Assembly: GCA_016900015.1 (NCBI GenBank)
Contig: JACJJM010000033.1
Coordinates: forward strand, 1 to 33,562
Origin: Phocaeicola coprophilus
GTDB taxonomy: Bacteria > Bacteroidota > Bacteroidia > Bacteroidales > Bacteroidaceae
Length of the DNA: 33,562 nt
Direction of reading: 5' to 3'
Made by a program: the position numbers and the translations under genes. Within the stretch, counting starts at the first letter, position 1, and the number at the start of each line of letters is the position of its first letter. Under the pieces are notes generated by a model. That model saw nothing but the letters and a program-made list of their open reading frames with translations, did no database searches and was not told where the DNA came from. This document shows positions 25,068-33,516 of the stretch, in pieces.

Positions 25068-25646
25068 ATGGGAAAGTCATTGAAAGGAACACAAACAGAA
25101 AAGAATCTGATGATTTCTTTTGCTGGTGAGTCACAAGCACGTATGCGCTACACTTATTTTGCAAGCGCAGCTAAAAAAGAAGGTTTTGAACAAATCGCAG
25201 CCATCTTCACCGAGACGGCCGAACAGGAAAAGGAACACGCCAAGCGCATGTTCAAGTGGCTTGAAGGCGGCATGGTGGAAATCACAGCCAGCTATCCGGC
25301 AGGTGTCATCGGCACGACTGCTGAGAATCTGAAGGCTGCTGCTGCCGGAGAACATGAGGAATGGTCGCTGGACTATCCGAAATTCGCCGACATCGCTGAC
25401 GAGGAAGGTTTTCCTGCCATCGCCAAGATGTACCGCAACATCGCCATTGCTGAAAAAGGGCATGAAGAAAGATATTGTGCGCTGCTCGCCAATGTCGAAA
25501 ATGGAGAAGTGTTCAAGAAAAAAGAGACGGTCATCTGGCAATGCCGCAACTGCGGATTCCTTTTTGAAGGCCCTGAAGCTCCGGAAGTCTGCCCCGCATG
25601 TCTCCATCCTCAGGCCTATTTCCAAGTGAAGCCGTCAAACTATTGA
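25068..25646 (+). CDS. rbr: Rubrerythrin, NADH-linked peroxide reductase
   Basis: This 192-residue cytosolic protein reduces hydrogen peroxide to water in anaerobes, with electrons arriving through a rubredoxin-like domain. The ferritin-like di-iron site is intact: Glu21, Glu54/His57 in EKEH, Glu95 and Glu98 in GEHEEW, and Glu129 with His132 in EKGH. The C-terminal rubredoxin-type site has Cys159, Cys162, Cys175 and Cys178 (CRNC and CPAC). Length matches classical rubrerythrin. It is monocistronic, with two TAnnTTTG boxes and a PerR-like palindrome upstream and a terminator after, consistent with control by peroxide stress. Confidence 0.96.
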   Translation: MGKSLKGTQTEKNLMISFAGESQARMRYTYFASAAKKEGFEQIAAIFTETAEQEKEHAKRMFKWLEGGMVEITASYPAGVIGTTAENLKAAAAGEHEEWSLDYPKFADIADEEGFPAIAKMYRNIAIAEKGHEERYCALLANVENGEVFKKKETVIWQCRNCGFLFEGPEAPEVCPACLHPQAYFQVKPSNY

Positions 25647-25686
25647 TGAGAAGAATAAGGGCAGCTTGATTGTCCTTCGTCAAGAC

Positions 25687-25734
25687 AAGGTTGGAAGATT
25701 CAGAAACAGAGCTTCTGTTCTTTCAACCTTTTTT
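25687..25734 (+). terminator. Terminator after rubrerythrin
   Basis: AAGGTTG (25687-25693) pairs with CAACCTT (25724-25730), with a further inner hairpin (AGAAACAG with TGTTCT-like bases), followed by a T-run. Confidence 0.7.
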
Positions 25735-25811
25735 CTGTGTACCCCGGAAGACGCAGGAACAGAGCATCCGGCGAACTTCCAATTGTTTTGTGTAATCTAA
25801 AAAGAAAGCTT

Positions 25812-26663
25812 ATGTTATTGATATTATTGAATGCAGCGTCGGCTGTCGACTTCGGACAAGTGGCCGAGAAACTGCTTAATTGGGGGATGGAGACAGGCAA
25901 GAACATCCTTGCAGCCATCGTCATTTACATCGTCGGTCGTTTCATCATCCGGCAGATTATGAAGCTGGTGTCCAAGATTTTGGTGAAACGTGATTTTGAA
26001 GTGAGCGTGCAGACATTTCTCAAGAGCCTGCTTAGCATCCTCCTGAATCTGGTGCTTGCTTTTGCCATCATCAGCAAGCTGGGTGTGGAGACCACCAGCC
26101 TGGCCGCCTTGTTGGCATCTGCCGGTGTGGCTATCGGTATGGCCCTCTCGGGCAATCTTTCCAACTTTGCAGGAGGACTGGTGATTCTGGTATTCAAACC
26201 ATTTAAAGTAGGTGATTTTATAGATACTACGAACAATGAAGTGAGCGGGACGGTGAAAGAAATCCAGATTTTCCATACCATATTGACCACGGTTGACAAC
26301 CGCTTGATTTACGTGCCTAACGGCACGCTTAGCAGTAATGCGATTGTGAACTACAGCCGTCAGGAAATGCGTCGGGCCGAATGGGTCTTTGGTGTCGAAT
26401 ACGGAATGGATTTCGAGCGTGTGAAAGCGGTCATCGATCGTCTCATCGCTGCCGATAGCCGCATCTTGAAAGAGCCTGCTCCGATGGTCGCCTTGTCATC
26501 GCTCTCAGCCAGCAGTGTGGACATAAAAGTGAGGGCCTGGACCAAAGTGGCCGATTATTGGGATGTGTACTTTGATTTCAATAAGGCGGTCTATGAGACC
26601 TTCAACAAAGAAGGTATCGGCTTCCCCTTCCCGCAGCTCACCGTGCATCAGGCGAAGGATTGA
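25812..26663 (+). CDS. Small-conductance mechanosensitive channel (MscS family)
   Basis: This 283-residue inner-membrane channel opens under membrane tension to release solutes on osmotic downshock. The pore helix region LAALLASAGVAIGMALSGNLSNFAGGLVILVFKPFKVGDFI, with its Gly/Ala packing, is diagnostic. The MscS beta-domain (GTVKEIQIFHTILTTVDNRLIYVPNGTLSSNAIVNYS) and a C-terminal alpha/beta domain follow. Length agrees with E. coli MscS (286). I choose ATG 25812 because the in-frame ATG at 25737 would add 25 hydrophilic residues encoded by sequence beside the rubrerythrin terminator. It is a single gene ended by a hairpin at 26699-26733. Confidence 0.93.
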   Translation: MLLILLNAASAVDFGQVAEKLLNWGMETGKNILAAIVIYIVGRFIIRQIMKLVSKILVKRDFEVSVQTFLKSLLSILLNLVLAFAIISKLGVETTSLAALLASAGVAIGMALSGNLSNFAGGLVILVFKPFKVGDFIDTTNNEVSGTVKEIQIFHTILTTVDNRLIYVPNGTLSSNAIVNYSRQEMRRAEWVFGVEYGMDFERVKAVIDRLIAADSRILKEPAPMVALSSLSASSVDIKVRAWTKVADYWDVYFDFNKAVYETFNKEGIGFPFPQLTVHQAKD

Positions 26664-26698
26664 TGTTCGAGTTGTACGATTTTTTGCTGTTAAGAAAG

Positions 26699-26733
26699 CG
26701 GCTGGACTCTGTTACGGAGTTCGGTCGTTTTTT
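26699..26733 (+). terminator. Terminator after the MscS gene
   Basis: CGGCTGGACTC (26699-26709) pairs with GAGTTCGGTCG (26717-26727) using several wobble pairs, followed by six T. Confidence 0.75.
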
Positions 26734-26799
26734 GTTATGTTAGGGTATGTGGCAGGTAAAATGCCATGCACTGCATGTATACCTGAATGGATTTTTATA

Positions 26800-26807
26800 T
26801 ACCTTTG
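26800..26807 (+). promoter_or_regulatory. -7 box of the secreted glycan-enzyme operon
   Basis: TACCTTTG fits TAnnTTTG. It lies inside the 5' part of the longest open frame, which shows that translation starts downstream at 26877 and not at 26787. The leader is about 65 bases. Confidence 0.6.
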
Positions 26808-26876
26808 CGTAACCGTTTTATGGGAATTTCCTATCATGTTAATCTAACATATAACCTTAATTTAATATATAAGACT

Positions 26877-28685
26877 ATGAATGCACATAAAGGTGGGGAT
26901 GTGCCTTGGTTTGTCAGATGGGGTACGTTTACTATTTTGTATCTAAGTCTTTTACTTAGCCTGTCAGCCTATGGACAAGACAAAGACACCCTTTACTGGA
27001 ATAGCGGAAGAAACCTTTTGATTTCTTTTCGCTTGCCGCCTTCTCCGGTCGGGCATAAGCCTCAATACATAGACCTGGATAATGACGGTAGGCCGGAAGT
27101 GCTTCGGACGGTGACTGCTACGGGGATTCCCGTGCAGTGGATTGACGACGACGGGTCGATGCGTTATGGCGACCTGGAAGGCAGCACACGCAACGGCTGT
27201 CTGATGATTGACCGAAACCGGGACGGCGTATATGGCGGTTATGGAGACCTGATTATTGATTGGGTGGACCGTGACGAGGCGGGCAATCCTGCCATGATGG
27301 TCGTCGTGGAGAATTGCGAGGAGGATGAGAAGATGAAGAGCCGCGGGCACTACATGTGGTTTATCGACACGGACGATGATGGCGCGATGGGCTATGTTGA
27401 TTATGCCACGTTCCAGTTGCGTTGCTGGTTGCATGGAGGGCGTTCTGCATTCCTTGCCGACTATCACGGGCAAGCCGCTTTTCTCAAGATTCATGAAAGC
27501 CCGGAAAAGATTAATGATTTGCGGCTGAATTGGGAAAATCCTTTTCTTTTTTATGACCCCGATGGGGATGGCCTGAGCGAAGTGGCCTTTCGCCTGCTCG
27601 ACACACCGAAGCATGTGGTGGCTGACGGGCAGCGCAATGCTTGTTTGAAAGGACGTATCGACTGGGTGTCCATGTCGTGGGATATGGACAACGATAATGC
27701 GCCCGGCAACGAGTTTGATTTGGACATGACACTTCATTTCCGTGGTCCGGGCTTTGATTATACTGACCAACGTCACACAAACAGCAACTTGCGCGGATTG
27801 CCTGCGGCTGATTCCTTGTTCATGGACGCGCGCTGGCGGCAGTTGACAGAGTTGCTCTATCCCGGCCATGATGCGGCCTGGAATCTTATATTCCATCGTG
27901 GCGAATGGAAGGAAGCCTGGTTTACGTATGACGAGGATGACGACTGTGAACGTTGGGAGAGGGTGGAGATGTATCAGCCGCTCGATGCATTCAAGGTCGG
28001 TCCCTGGAAAGGCGGGGTGGACAATAACGCACAGTCAGACCCTGCAGGCGACCGGGGTGAATGGGACAAAGATTTCTCCGGCTGCGGGCAGCTCTATGTC
28101 GCCCCTTTTGACGGGCGCATCCATCTCTTCGGGGCCGAAGAGGGCGTGTGGCGGGTCGACCAGTTGACGACGTTCTATCAGGGGATGGGCCTTCTTTATG
28201 ATGGTTACGGGCCGGAACGTGTGCGCCGCGAGCCGACGTCCTTTCCCACGGTGCATTATGCGGATACAGATGCAAACGGATTTTTTGACCTCATAGAGTA
28301 TGACCTCGATGGCGACACGGTCTATGAGGAGAGGGTGTCACTGTTCGAACTGGGCTTGTCTGACACGACACGGGTGATTTCCACTGCAAACATGGAGACA
28401 TATGCGGATTTCCACCGCTTGCAAGAGCGCGTGGCTGAAGGACAGTGGCGTCATGCCATGACCGTCATGTCCGTGGCCGGACAGTATGCCTTGCCTACGT
28501 CCTGGTATGCCCCGATGATGCATCCGCGGTCGATTCGCGAGCGTTATAACTACGGTTATTGGCTGGCATTCTATCTCTTCAAGGACCTGGAGTACCATTT
28601 CCGCCAGCATGGAGCACCGTCCGAAAGGCTTCTTGCCTTGCGGCGGGCCTACTATAGCCGTGACTGGAGCGAGTTCCTCCCATAG
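26877..28685 (+). CDS. Exported Asp-rich protein with EF-hand-like motifs, unknown function
   Basis: This 602-residue protein has a signal peptide (hydrophobic TFTILYLSLLLSLSAYG, cleavage before QDKD), so it is exported. It carries many short acidic loops that resemble calcium sites: DLDNDGRPE, DDDGSMRYGD, DRNRDGVYGGYGD, DTDDDGAMGYVD, DPDGDGLSE, DMDNDNAPGNEFD and DTDANGFFDLIEYDLDGD. They are spaced through the chain and not paired as in dockerins. Trp-rich segments such as GPWKGGVDNN suggest sugar contact. No catalytic family is recognised. It is followed after 150 bases by heparinase-like and fucosidase genes in the same direction, so it may bind or process the same glycan. ATG 26877 is preferred because the promoter lies between it and the upstream ATG. 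Confidence 0.75.
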   Translation: MNAHKGGDVPWFVRWGTFTILYLSLLLSLSAYGQDKDTLYWNSGRNLLISFRLPPSPVGHKPQYIDLDNDGRPEVLRTVTATGIPVQWIDDDGSMRYGDLEGSTRNGCLMIDRNRDGVYGGYGDLIIDWVDRDEAGNPAMMVVVENCEEDEKMKSRGHYMWFIDTDDDGAMGYVDYATFQLRCWLHGGRSAFLADYHGQAAFLKIHESPEKINDLRLNWENPFLFYDPDGDGLSEVAFRLLDTPKHVVADGQRNACLKGRIDWVSMSWDMDNDNAPGNEFDLDMTLHFRGPGFDYTDQRHTNSNLRGLPAADSLFMDARWRQLTELLYPGHDAAWNLIFHRGEWKEAWFTYDEDDDCERWERVEMYQPLDAFKVGPWKGGVDNNAQSDPAGDRGEWDKDFSGCGQLYVAPFDGRIHLFGAEEGVWRVDQLTTFYQGMGLLYDGYGPERVRREPTSFPTVHYADTDANGFFDLIEYDLDGDTVYEERVSLFELGLSDTTRVISTANMETYADFHRLQERVAEGQWRHAMTVMSVAGQYALPTSWYAPMMHPRSIRERYNYGYWLAFYLFKDLEYHFRQHGAPSERLLALRRAYYSRDWSEFLP

Positions 28686-28835
28686 GGAAAAGGCCGCGCC
28701 CTACGGCGCATGACGGAGCGTCATGATACTCTTTGCTCTGTCGGGAACGTATGCCGGGCGGAATTCCCTGCCGTTACCGATAGCTTTCATCCCGTGGATG
28801 CTGAATGATGAGACTATTTAACCATAATATATGAT

Positions 28836-31250
28836 ATGTATACCAATATGAAAAAACACGTATTCTTCACATGCCTTCTCGGCACGATAGCCTTGGTTTC
28901 TCCAGCCTTTGGGCAGGAAACTGTCGCCGACGTGCCGAGGCCGTGCTGTCCCGGTGCGCTTACCGATTTACAGCCGGTGTCTATCAATCCCGGCGAATCT
29001 GTATTAGCGACATTTCTGGAAGAGAAGCTCTATCCGCCCGAGATGTGGACCATCCATGACGGCACGGCGCAGGGCCTGACCATGCAAAAAGATTACCGCA
29101 TGTTCCATGGTGCCATGTTCCAATGGTTGCGCCGTCCGGCAAATGGTGTTCCGGGGTTCTGCATGGAGCGCGATTTTGATGTCGACCTTCGTGGGTTTGA
29201 CAATCTTATCGTGGCAGCTGTGATTCCGGACGGAGCTCGCCTGACGGTCACGGCGGCGACGGACAAGGGCCTGCTGGAACGGGTCTTTGAGAAACAGCCA
29301 GACAATCGCAGGGAATATCTGATTCCGCTGGATGGGGCAACGCGCCTCAAACATTTGACACTGGCTGTCAGTTCGGATGCAGACGGTATGCAGTCGGGAG
29401 CCGTGCTTTGGCTCATGCTGCAGAACGAGAAAAAGCTGGCAGACTATCTTTCTTCGCTTGTCCCTTATGGCAAGCAATGGGAAGGCCATCTGAAGGGGGC
29501 TGACTACGAGCCAAGTTTCACACCGACCTATGGCATTGTGTTCGCTCCTGAGGAATTGGAAGAGATACGTCGGCGTCATCAGTCCATCGTGGAGGCTGAT
29601 GGGACTTCGCCTTACGTGGAAGCAGCCCGGGAGATGATGGCTGTCGACCCGGAAGACATCATTAAGGTCTCGCCTGGGGACAACATCCGTTTCGCACGCG
29701 ACCGTGACCTGGCACATCCCAACCTGAAGCCGTCTGACCTCGCTGTGGCCGGCATCCTGCTGCGTGACAAGGATATGCTGCGTATGGCTGCCCGATATGC
29801 GATGACACTCGCCGTGACTCCTTATTGGGATGAGGGCTTCATGGCCCATTTCCCCGGAAGCCCGTGGATGCATGCGGCTTTCAAGGAGAGCTGGGTGGCG
29901 CATGAACTGGGCATCACGCTGGATTTGGCCGGTGAGATGTTTACGGATGAAGGCCGTGAGTTCATCTTGAAACGGTTGGCAACAGATGCTATCGGGCATA
30001 TAAACTATGTTACTTGGCGTTCTGAATATATCCACCGGATGAATCAGATGACGGTGTTTTCGCATGGACGCATCTTGGCTTATGCCATTCTTGAAAAGTC
30101 CATGCCTCGCGTAAAGCCCTACTTGGACCTGGCTTACCAGGATTTGTATAACAACTTGCAAATCGCCATCCGTCCTGACGGTAGTGACGTGGAAGGGCCT
30201 GGTTATATGACTTATACGGTGGCGGAGGCAGGGTTGGCACTTCACTATTATGCCCGTGCCCGCGGGAAGTCGTTGGCGGAAGTGACGCCTCCCAACCTGC
30301 TGCGGACGGCGGACTTTGCAGAAGCGATAAGTTCGACCGATGGGGACAATGATGTCATTTCCGTGTGTGATGCTACGCCGCAAATCGAACGTGTCGATGC
30401 CTTGTCCTTCTTGGCGGCCATTACGCCCGGCAGCCGCTGGGCAGATATGCACCGTAAGGCATGGGCCCGCCGGCTTTCGGGTGGACGCACGTTGGTGGAC
30501 AAGCAACCTTTGGGCATTCTGTCACTGGTCGTTCCTGCACCTGAAAATGCTGCCAGCCCGGCTGTCAAACCATTTGTCTATTTGCCGGAAATGGGCATTA
30601 TGGCTTCGACTCGCAAGGTGGGCACCGAATGGAGCAAATTATTCATACAAGGCAATCGCGCCAAAGCCGGTCACACGCATGAAGACAAAGGAAGCTTTGT
30701 GCTGGAGTTTGCCGGAGAGACTTTTGCGGGTGATTTCGGTACGGCCATGTATGGTGATGCCATGACTTTTGCCGTGAAACAATGCCAGTGGCATAACATG
30801 TTGATACCTGTCGTGGACACGATGGACAGACCGGCTCCTGACAATCCTGTTTTGACCGATGTAAAGCCGGAAGGCGAAGGCGATGCGACTCGTTTTGAGG
30901 CAACGATTGATGTGACTCCGGCTTGGGGTGCATATTTTTCCAAGAATTGTCGCACATGGACATCTCCGACACCCGACGAGCTGACAGTGACGGATGAATA
31001 TGAGCTGGCCAAAGGTAAAGGGGTGGAGTTTCGTTGGCATACGATGCTTCCGGTGCGTCGTGAAGGACGAAAAGTTGTCATCGAGGGTGAGAAAGGATGC
31101 GTCGAGATTCAGATTCCGAAGGGAGCCTCTTGTCGCATTGAACCCAGCAAGTGGTGGACTGGACGGCAAGTGAACCGGATTGTCTTTACCAAAATGGGGC
31201 GTAAAGGAACGTTGGAAACAAAAGTACACCTTAAATTAAAAGAGCAATGA
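28836..31250 (+). CDS. Secreted heparinase II/III-like protein (polysaccharide lyase fold)
   Basis: This 804-residue exported protein has an N-terminal signal (KKHVFFTCLLGTIALVSPAFG, cleavage near QETV). It has an alpha/alpha-toroid middle (helices with WMHAAFKESWVAHELG, EYIHRMNQMTVFSHGR and DVEGPGYMTYTVAEAGLA). The C-terminal beta-sandwich contains the heparinase II/III signature GHTHEDKGSFVLEF (from residue 612), whose His and acidic residues belong to the active-site region. Such proteins cleave uronic-acid-containing polysaccharides by beta-elimination, or in some subfamilies act on other glycans. The exact PL family is not clear to me. Met1 (28836) and Met5 (28848) are both possible; the second gives a more ordinary signal peptide. 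It overlaps the GH29 gene by 4 bases (ATGA). Confidence 0.82.
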   Translation: MYTNMKKHVFFTCLLGTIALVSPAFGQETVADVPRPCCPGALTDLQPVSINPGESVLATFLEEKLYPPEMWTIHDGTAQGLTMQKDYRMFHGAMFQWLRRPANGVPGFCMERDFDVDLRGFDNLIVAAVIPDGARLTVTAATDKGLLERVFEKQPDNRREYLIPLDGATRLKHLTLAVSSDADGMQSGAVLWLMLQNEKKLADYLSSLVPYGKQWEGHLKGADYEPSFTPTYGIVFAPEELEEIRRRHQSIVEADGTSPYVEAAREMMAVDPEDIIKVSPGDNIRFARDRDLAHPNLKPSDLAVAGILLRDKDMLRMAARYAMTLAVTPYWDEGFMAHFPGSPWMHAAFKESWVAHELGITLDLAGEMFTDEGREFILKRLATDAIGHINYVTWRSEYIHRMNQMTVFSHGRILAYAILEKSMPRVKPYLDLAYQDLYNNLQIAIRPDGSDVEGPGYMTYTVAEAGLALHYYARARGKSLAEVTPPNLLRTADFAEAISSTDGDNDVISVCDATPQIERVDALSFLAAITPGSRWADMHRKAWARRLSGGRTLVDKQPLGILSLVVPAPENAASPAVKPFVYLPEMGIMASTRKVGTEWSKLFIQGNRAKAGHTHEDKGSFVLEFAGETFAGDFGTAMYGDAMTFAVKQCQWHNMLIPVVDTMDRPAPDNPVLTDVKPEGEGDATRFEATIDVTPAWGAYFSKNCRTWTSPTPDELTVTDEYELAKGKGVEFRWHTMLPVRREGRKVVIEGEKGCVEIQIPKGASCRIEPSKWWTGRQVNRIVFTKMGRKGTLETKVHLKLKEQ

Positions 31251-32635
31251 GAAAGATTCTTATTTCGATTTTGTTGGCAGGCTTTTCGTTGATTGGGTGG
31301 GGGCAAAGTCCTACCGGATATACAGAAGAAGCCGCACGCCGATTGATGGATACGATTCAAGGGACCCCTTTTGTGCGGACGACTGCCCCCGGAGCGCAAT
31401 GGTTTCCTCAGGCAGGCTTCGGGCTGTTCATTCATTGGGGCATACACAGTGTTACGGGGACGGATCCGTCCTGGTCGATGTTGAGCAATGTGCCATGGCT
31501 GAACCGTGCCAATCCGGTGTCTCCCAAGCGGTATTATCGTTTGGCTGAAGAGTTTGCTCCATGTGCTTATGATGCGGAAAAATGGGTTCTGGCAGCCAAG
31601 GAGGCCGGTTTTCAATATGTTGTCATCACGGCCAAGCATCATGATGGCTATTGTTTGTGGCCGACGAATTATGGGCGTTATAATACACGAACCTGCATGG
31701 GTGGGCGTGATTTGTTGCGTCCCCTGGTTGAGGCTTGTCATAAATATGGACTTAAGATAGGTTTCTATTTTTCACCCCGTGATTGGAGTCATCCGGATTA
31801 TCCTCTTCCGTATGTGGACTATGATTATGCCAACCAGCGCACTGGAATCCCTTACGAAGGTGATGAAAACCAGAGACGTTATGATGTGTTCTTCGAATAT
31901 ACGGTGGGGCAACTCAGCGAATTGCTCACACGCTATGGGCAAATCGATGAAATCTGGTTTGATGGCATTGCGTGGCCGGGAGTTGATACGCATGACCAAG
32001 AACTTCATGCTTGGATACGTGTCCTTCAACCATCCATCATCATTAATCCCCGTTGGGAAACAAACACAGATGAACGCACATTTGGTGATTTTCATACGGA
32101 AGAGATTGCTTGGCGAAAGCGCATGGCGGAAGGCAGGCCTTATCCTTATGGTGACTGGTGGGAGTTCAATGAGACTTGGAGCGGACATTGGGGATATTCG
32201 CCCGGCACTCCGTTTCGGAACTTTGATGACGTGATTGCCGCATTGGTCTATGCACGTTCTTATGGCGGCAATTATCTTCCAGACATAGGACCGCAACCAG
32301 ATGGCCGGATGCGTCCAGCTTTCTATGCCGAGTGTGCCAAACTGGCAGAGTGGATGTCCAAACACAAAGAATCGGTTATCGCTACGACAGATTTTGCCGA
32401 TTGGAAATCCATGTCCAATGTACCTCTCACTCGAAATGAGGACATTGTCTATGCACATTTGTTGCGTGGGCAGACGTCAGAAGTCCGTATTCGTCTTGAC
32501 CGACGTCCGGTTCGTATTATCCTTTTGCAGGATGGGCGGGATGTGCCGTTCGAGTATAAGAAACATGAATTGTGTGTGAGGTTGGAAAAAGAGCGTCGCA
32601 CGCAGCCGGATGATGTCTTGAAAATCATTTTTTGA
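31247..32635 (+). CDS. Secreted GH29 alpha-L-fucosidase
   Basis: This 462-residue exported enzyme has a short signal peptide (KILISILLAGFSLIGWG). The GH29 (beta/alpha)8 barrel is evident: FGLFIHWGIHSV, YVVITAKHHDGYCLWPT, GLKIGFYFSPRDWSHPDYP, and the nucleophile in IDEIWFDGIAWP (Asp239). GH29 enzymes release terminal alpha-L-fucose from glycans with retention of configuration. The C-terminal beta-sandwich is short. Translational coupling to the heparinase-like gene implies joint action on a fucose-bearing, probably acidic glycan such as mucin-type, plant or algal material. No SusC/SusD pair is in the window, so this is not a complete polysaccharide utilisation locus as seen here. A terminator follows at 32673-32735. 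Confidence 0.88.
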   Translation: MRKILISILLAGFSLIGWGQSPTGYTEEAARRLMDTIQGTPFVRTTAPGAQWFPQAGFGLFIHWGIHSVTGTDPSWSMLSNVPWLNRANPVSPKRYYRLAEEFAPCAYDAEKWVLAAKEAGFQYVVITAKHHDGYCLWPTNYGRYNTRTCMGGRDLLRPLVEACHKYGLKIGFYFSPRDWSHPDYPLPYVDYDYANQRTGIPYEGDENQRRYDVFFEYTVGQLSELLTRYGQIDEIWFDGIAWPGVDTHDQELHAWIRVLQPSIIINPRWETNTDERTFGDFHTEEIAWRKRMAEGRPYPYGDWWEFNETWSGHWGYSPGTPFRNFDDVIAALVYARSYGGNYLPDIGPQPDGRMRPAFYAECAKLAEWMSKHKESVIATTDFADWKSMSNVPLTRNEDIVYAHLLRGQTSEVRIRLDRRPVRIILLQDGRDVPFEYKKHELCVRLEKERRTQPDDVLKIIF

Positions 32636-32672
32636 CAAGCATAGATAGATACGTAAACAAACTGATATAAGG

Positions 32673-32735
32673 AAGCCTCTGCCTTTTCATTCTTCCGACA
32701 TTGTTTTTTGGGAAAATGAGCGAAAGGCAGAGGCT
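32673..32735 (+). terminator. Terminator of the glycan-enzyme operon
   Basis: AGCCTCTGCCTTT (32673-32685) pairs with AAAGGCAGAGGCT (32723-32735), with an inner CATTCTTCC/GGGAAAATG-like stem, followed by CTTCATTTTAT. Confidence 0.8.
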
Positions 32736-32739
32736 CTTC

Positions 32740-33189
32740 ATTTTATATCTATTGACAGATATGGCCTTGTGGGGATGGTTATAGGGTAAGAAAGATGAAT
32801 GAAAAGGGACAAGTTTATTATCTTTATAGGGGATAAAGCCCTTGTCCCTTACGCTCCATCTCCCTATATATGTATTTTCTAATTATTAATTTTGCTGTAA
32901 ATGTAAACCATCTTTTTAATATTTCCAACTTTTCATTTAAAAATCTTATAAATGTTATCGGATTAAGAAACTGTTTTGAATTTCTACAAAAAGTTCTTCC
33001 CGACTGGATGTCTCCGTTTTCGTGTGCTTTGGATGATTTTTTTGGTCCTTTTCGTTCCTGTTCTTCATCAGATAGCCCGCTATCTTTCTCTTCACAGGTG
33101 TAAAAATGACCGTTCTTACGAATCGGGTTTAGGACGTTTGCGGACATCAATTAAAAAATATAGAGAACAAAATAAGCCTTGAACGGCGG
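32740..33189. other. AT-rich intergenic region; one doubtful small membrane-protein frame
   Basis: No convincing gene is present. A plus-strand frame from TTG 32976 to 33182 would encode 68 residues with one hydrophobic span (VLWMIFLVLFVPVLHQI) and a basic tail. A -7 box TAATTTTG (32887-32894) lies upstream of it, but there is no ribosome site and the start codon is weak. A minus-strand 108-residue frame (32824-33150) is very basic and has no recognisable domain. Both may be accidental; the membrane-type frame is the better candidate. Confidence 0.3.
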
Positions 33190-33255
33190 GCGACCCGACC
33201 TTCCTTTCCGTCCGCGCACGGAGTACTATCCGTCCTCGGCTACCCTCCTTTCCGT
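33190..33255 (-). repeat. Three 22-bp purine-rich units, inverted copy
   Basis: Read on the minus strand, cores start at 33254 (CGGAAAGG), 33232 (CGGATAGT, degenerate) and 33210 (CGGAAAGG), exactly 22 bases apart. The first continues AGGGTAGCCGA as in the copy at 13983. The region from here to the tRNA promoter (33256-33450) holds nothing else I can recognise. Confidence 0.7.
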
Positions 33256-33450
33256 GGTCGGGCGGTGTTAATGGGCTGCTGACACGAAGTTGTAACGGAC
33301 GGGACTAATGTGAAACATCGGGACACGGACGACGTGGAGCGCGGATTCAGGATTATCCGTCAGTTGCCTTGAATGAAAGAGCCAGATGAAAGAAGACGTG
33401 TATTTATAGCCATTCTTTATAGCCTTCAAAATGAAAAATGGATTATAGAG

Positions 33451-33481
33451 TTTGCAAGTTTCAAAAAAGTTAGTACCTTTG
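33451..33481 (+). promoter_or_regulatory. Consensus Bacteroidota promoter of tRNA-Lys
   Basis: TTTG (33451-33454), exactly 19 bases, then TACCTTTG (33474-33481): a perfect fit to the phylum consensus. The start is expected near 33485, about 32 bases before the mature tRNA. Confidence 0.85.
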
Positions 33482-33516
33482 CACCCGCAATTCAGAAATG
33501 ATGCAAAATAAGGTTT

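Noticed and set aside
29004-30506. 500-residue minus-strand frame in the heparinase-like gene
   Set aside because: It is antisense to a strongly supported gene, has no recognisable domain and no promoter. Its length follows from high-GC codon use on the plus strand.
26877-32635. Complete polysaccharide utilisation locus
   Set aside because: No SusC/SusD pair, sigma/anti-sigma pair or hybrid two-component regulator is in the window, so only a secreted enzyme set can be claimed.
32824-33150. 108-residue minus-strand basic protein
   Set aside because: No promoter, ribosome site or domain; Lys/Arg-rich composition fits translated AT-rich intergenic sequence.
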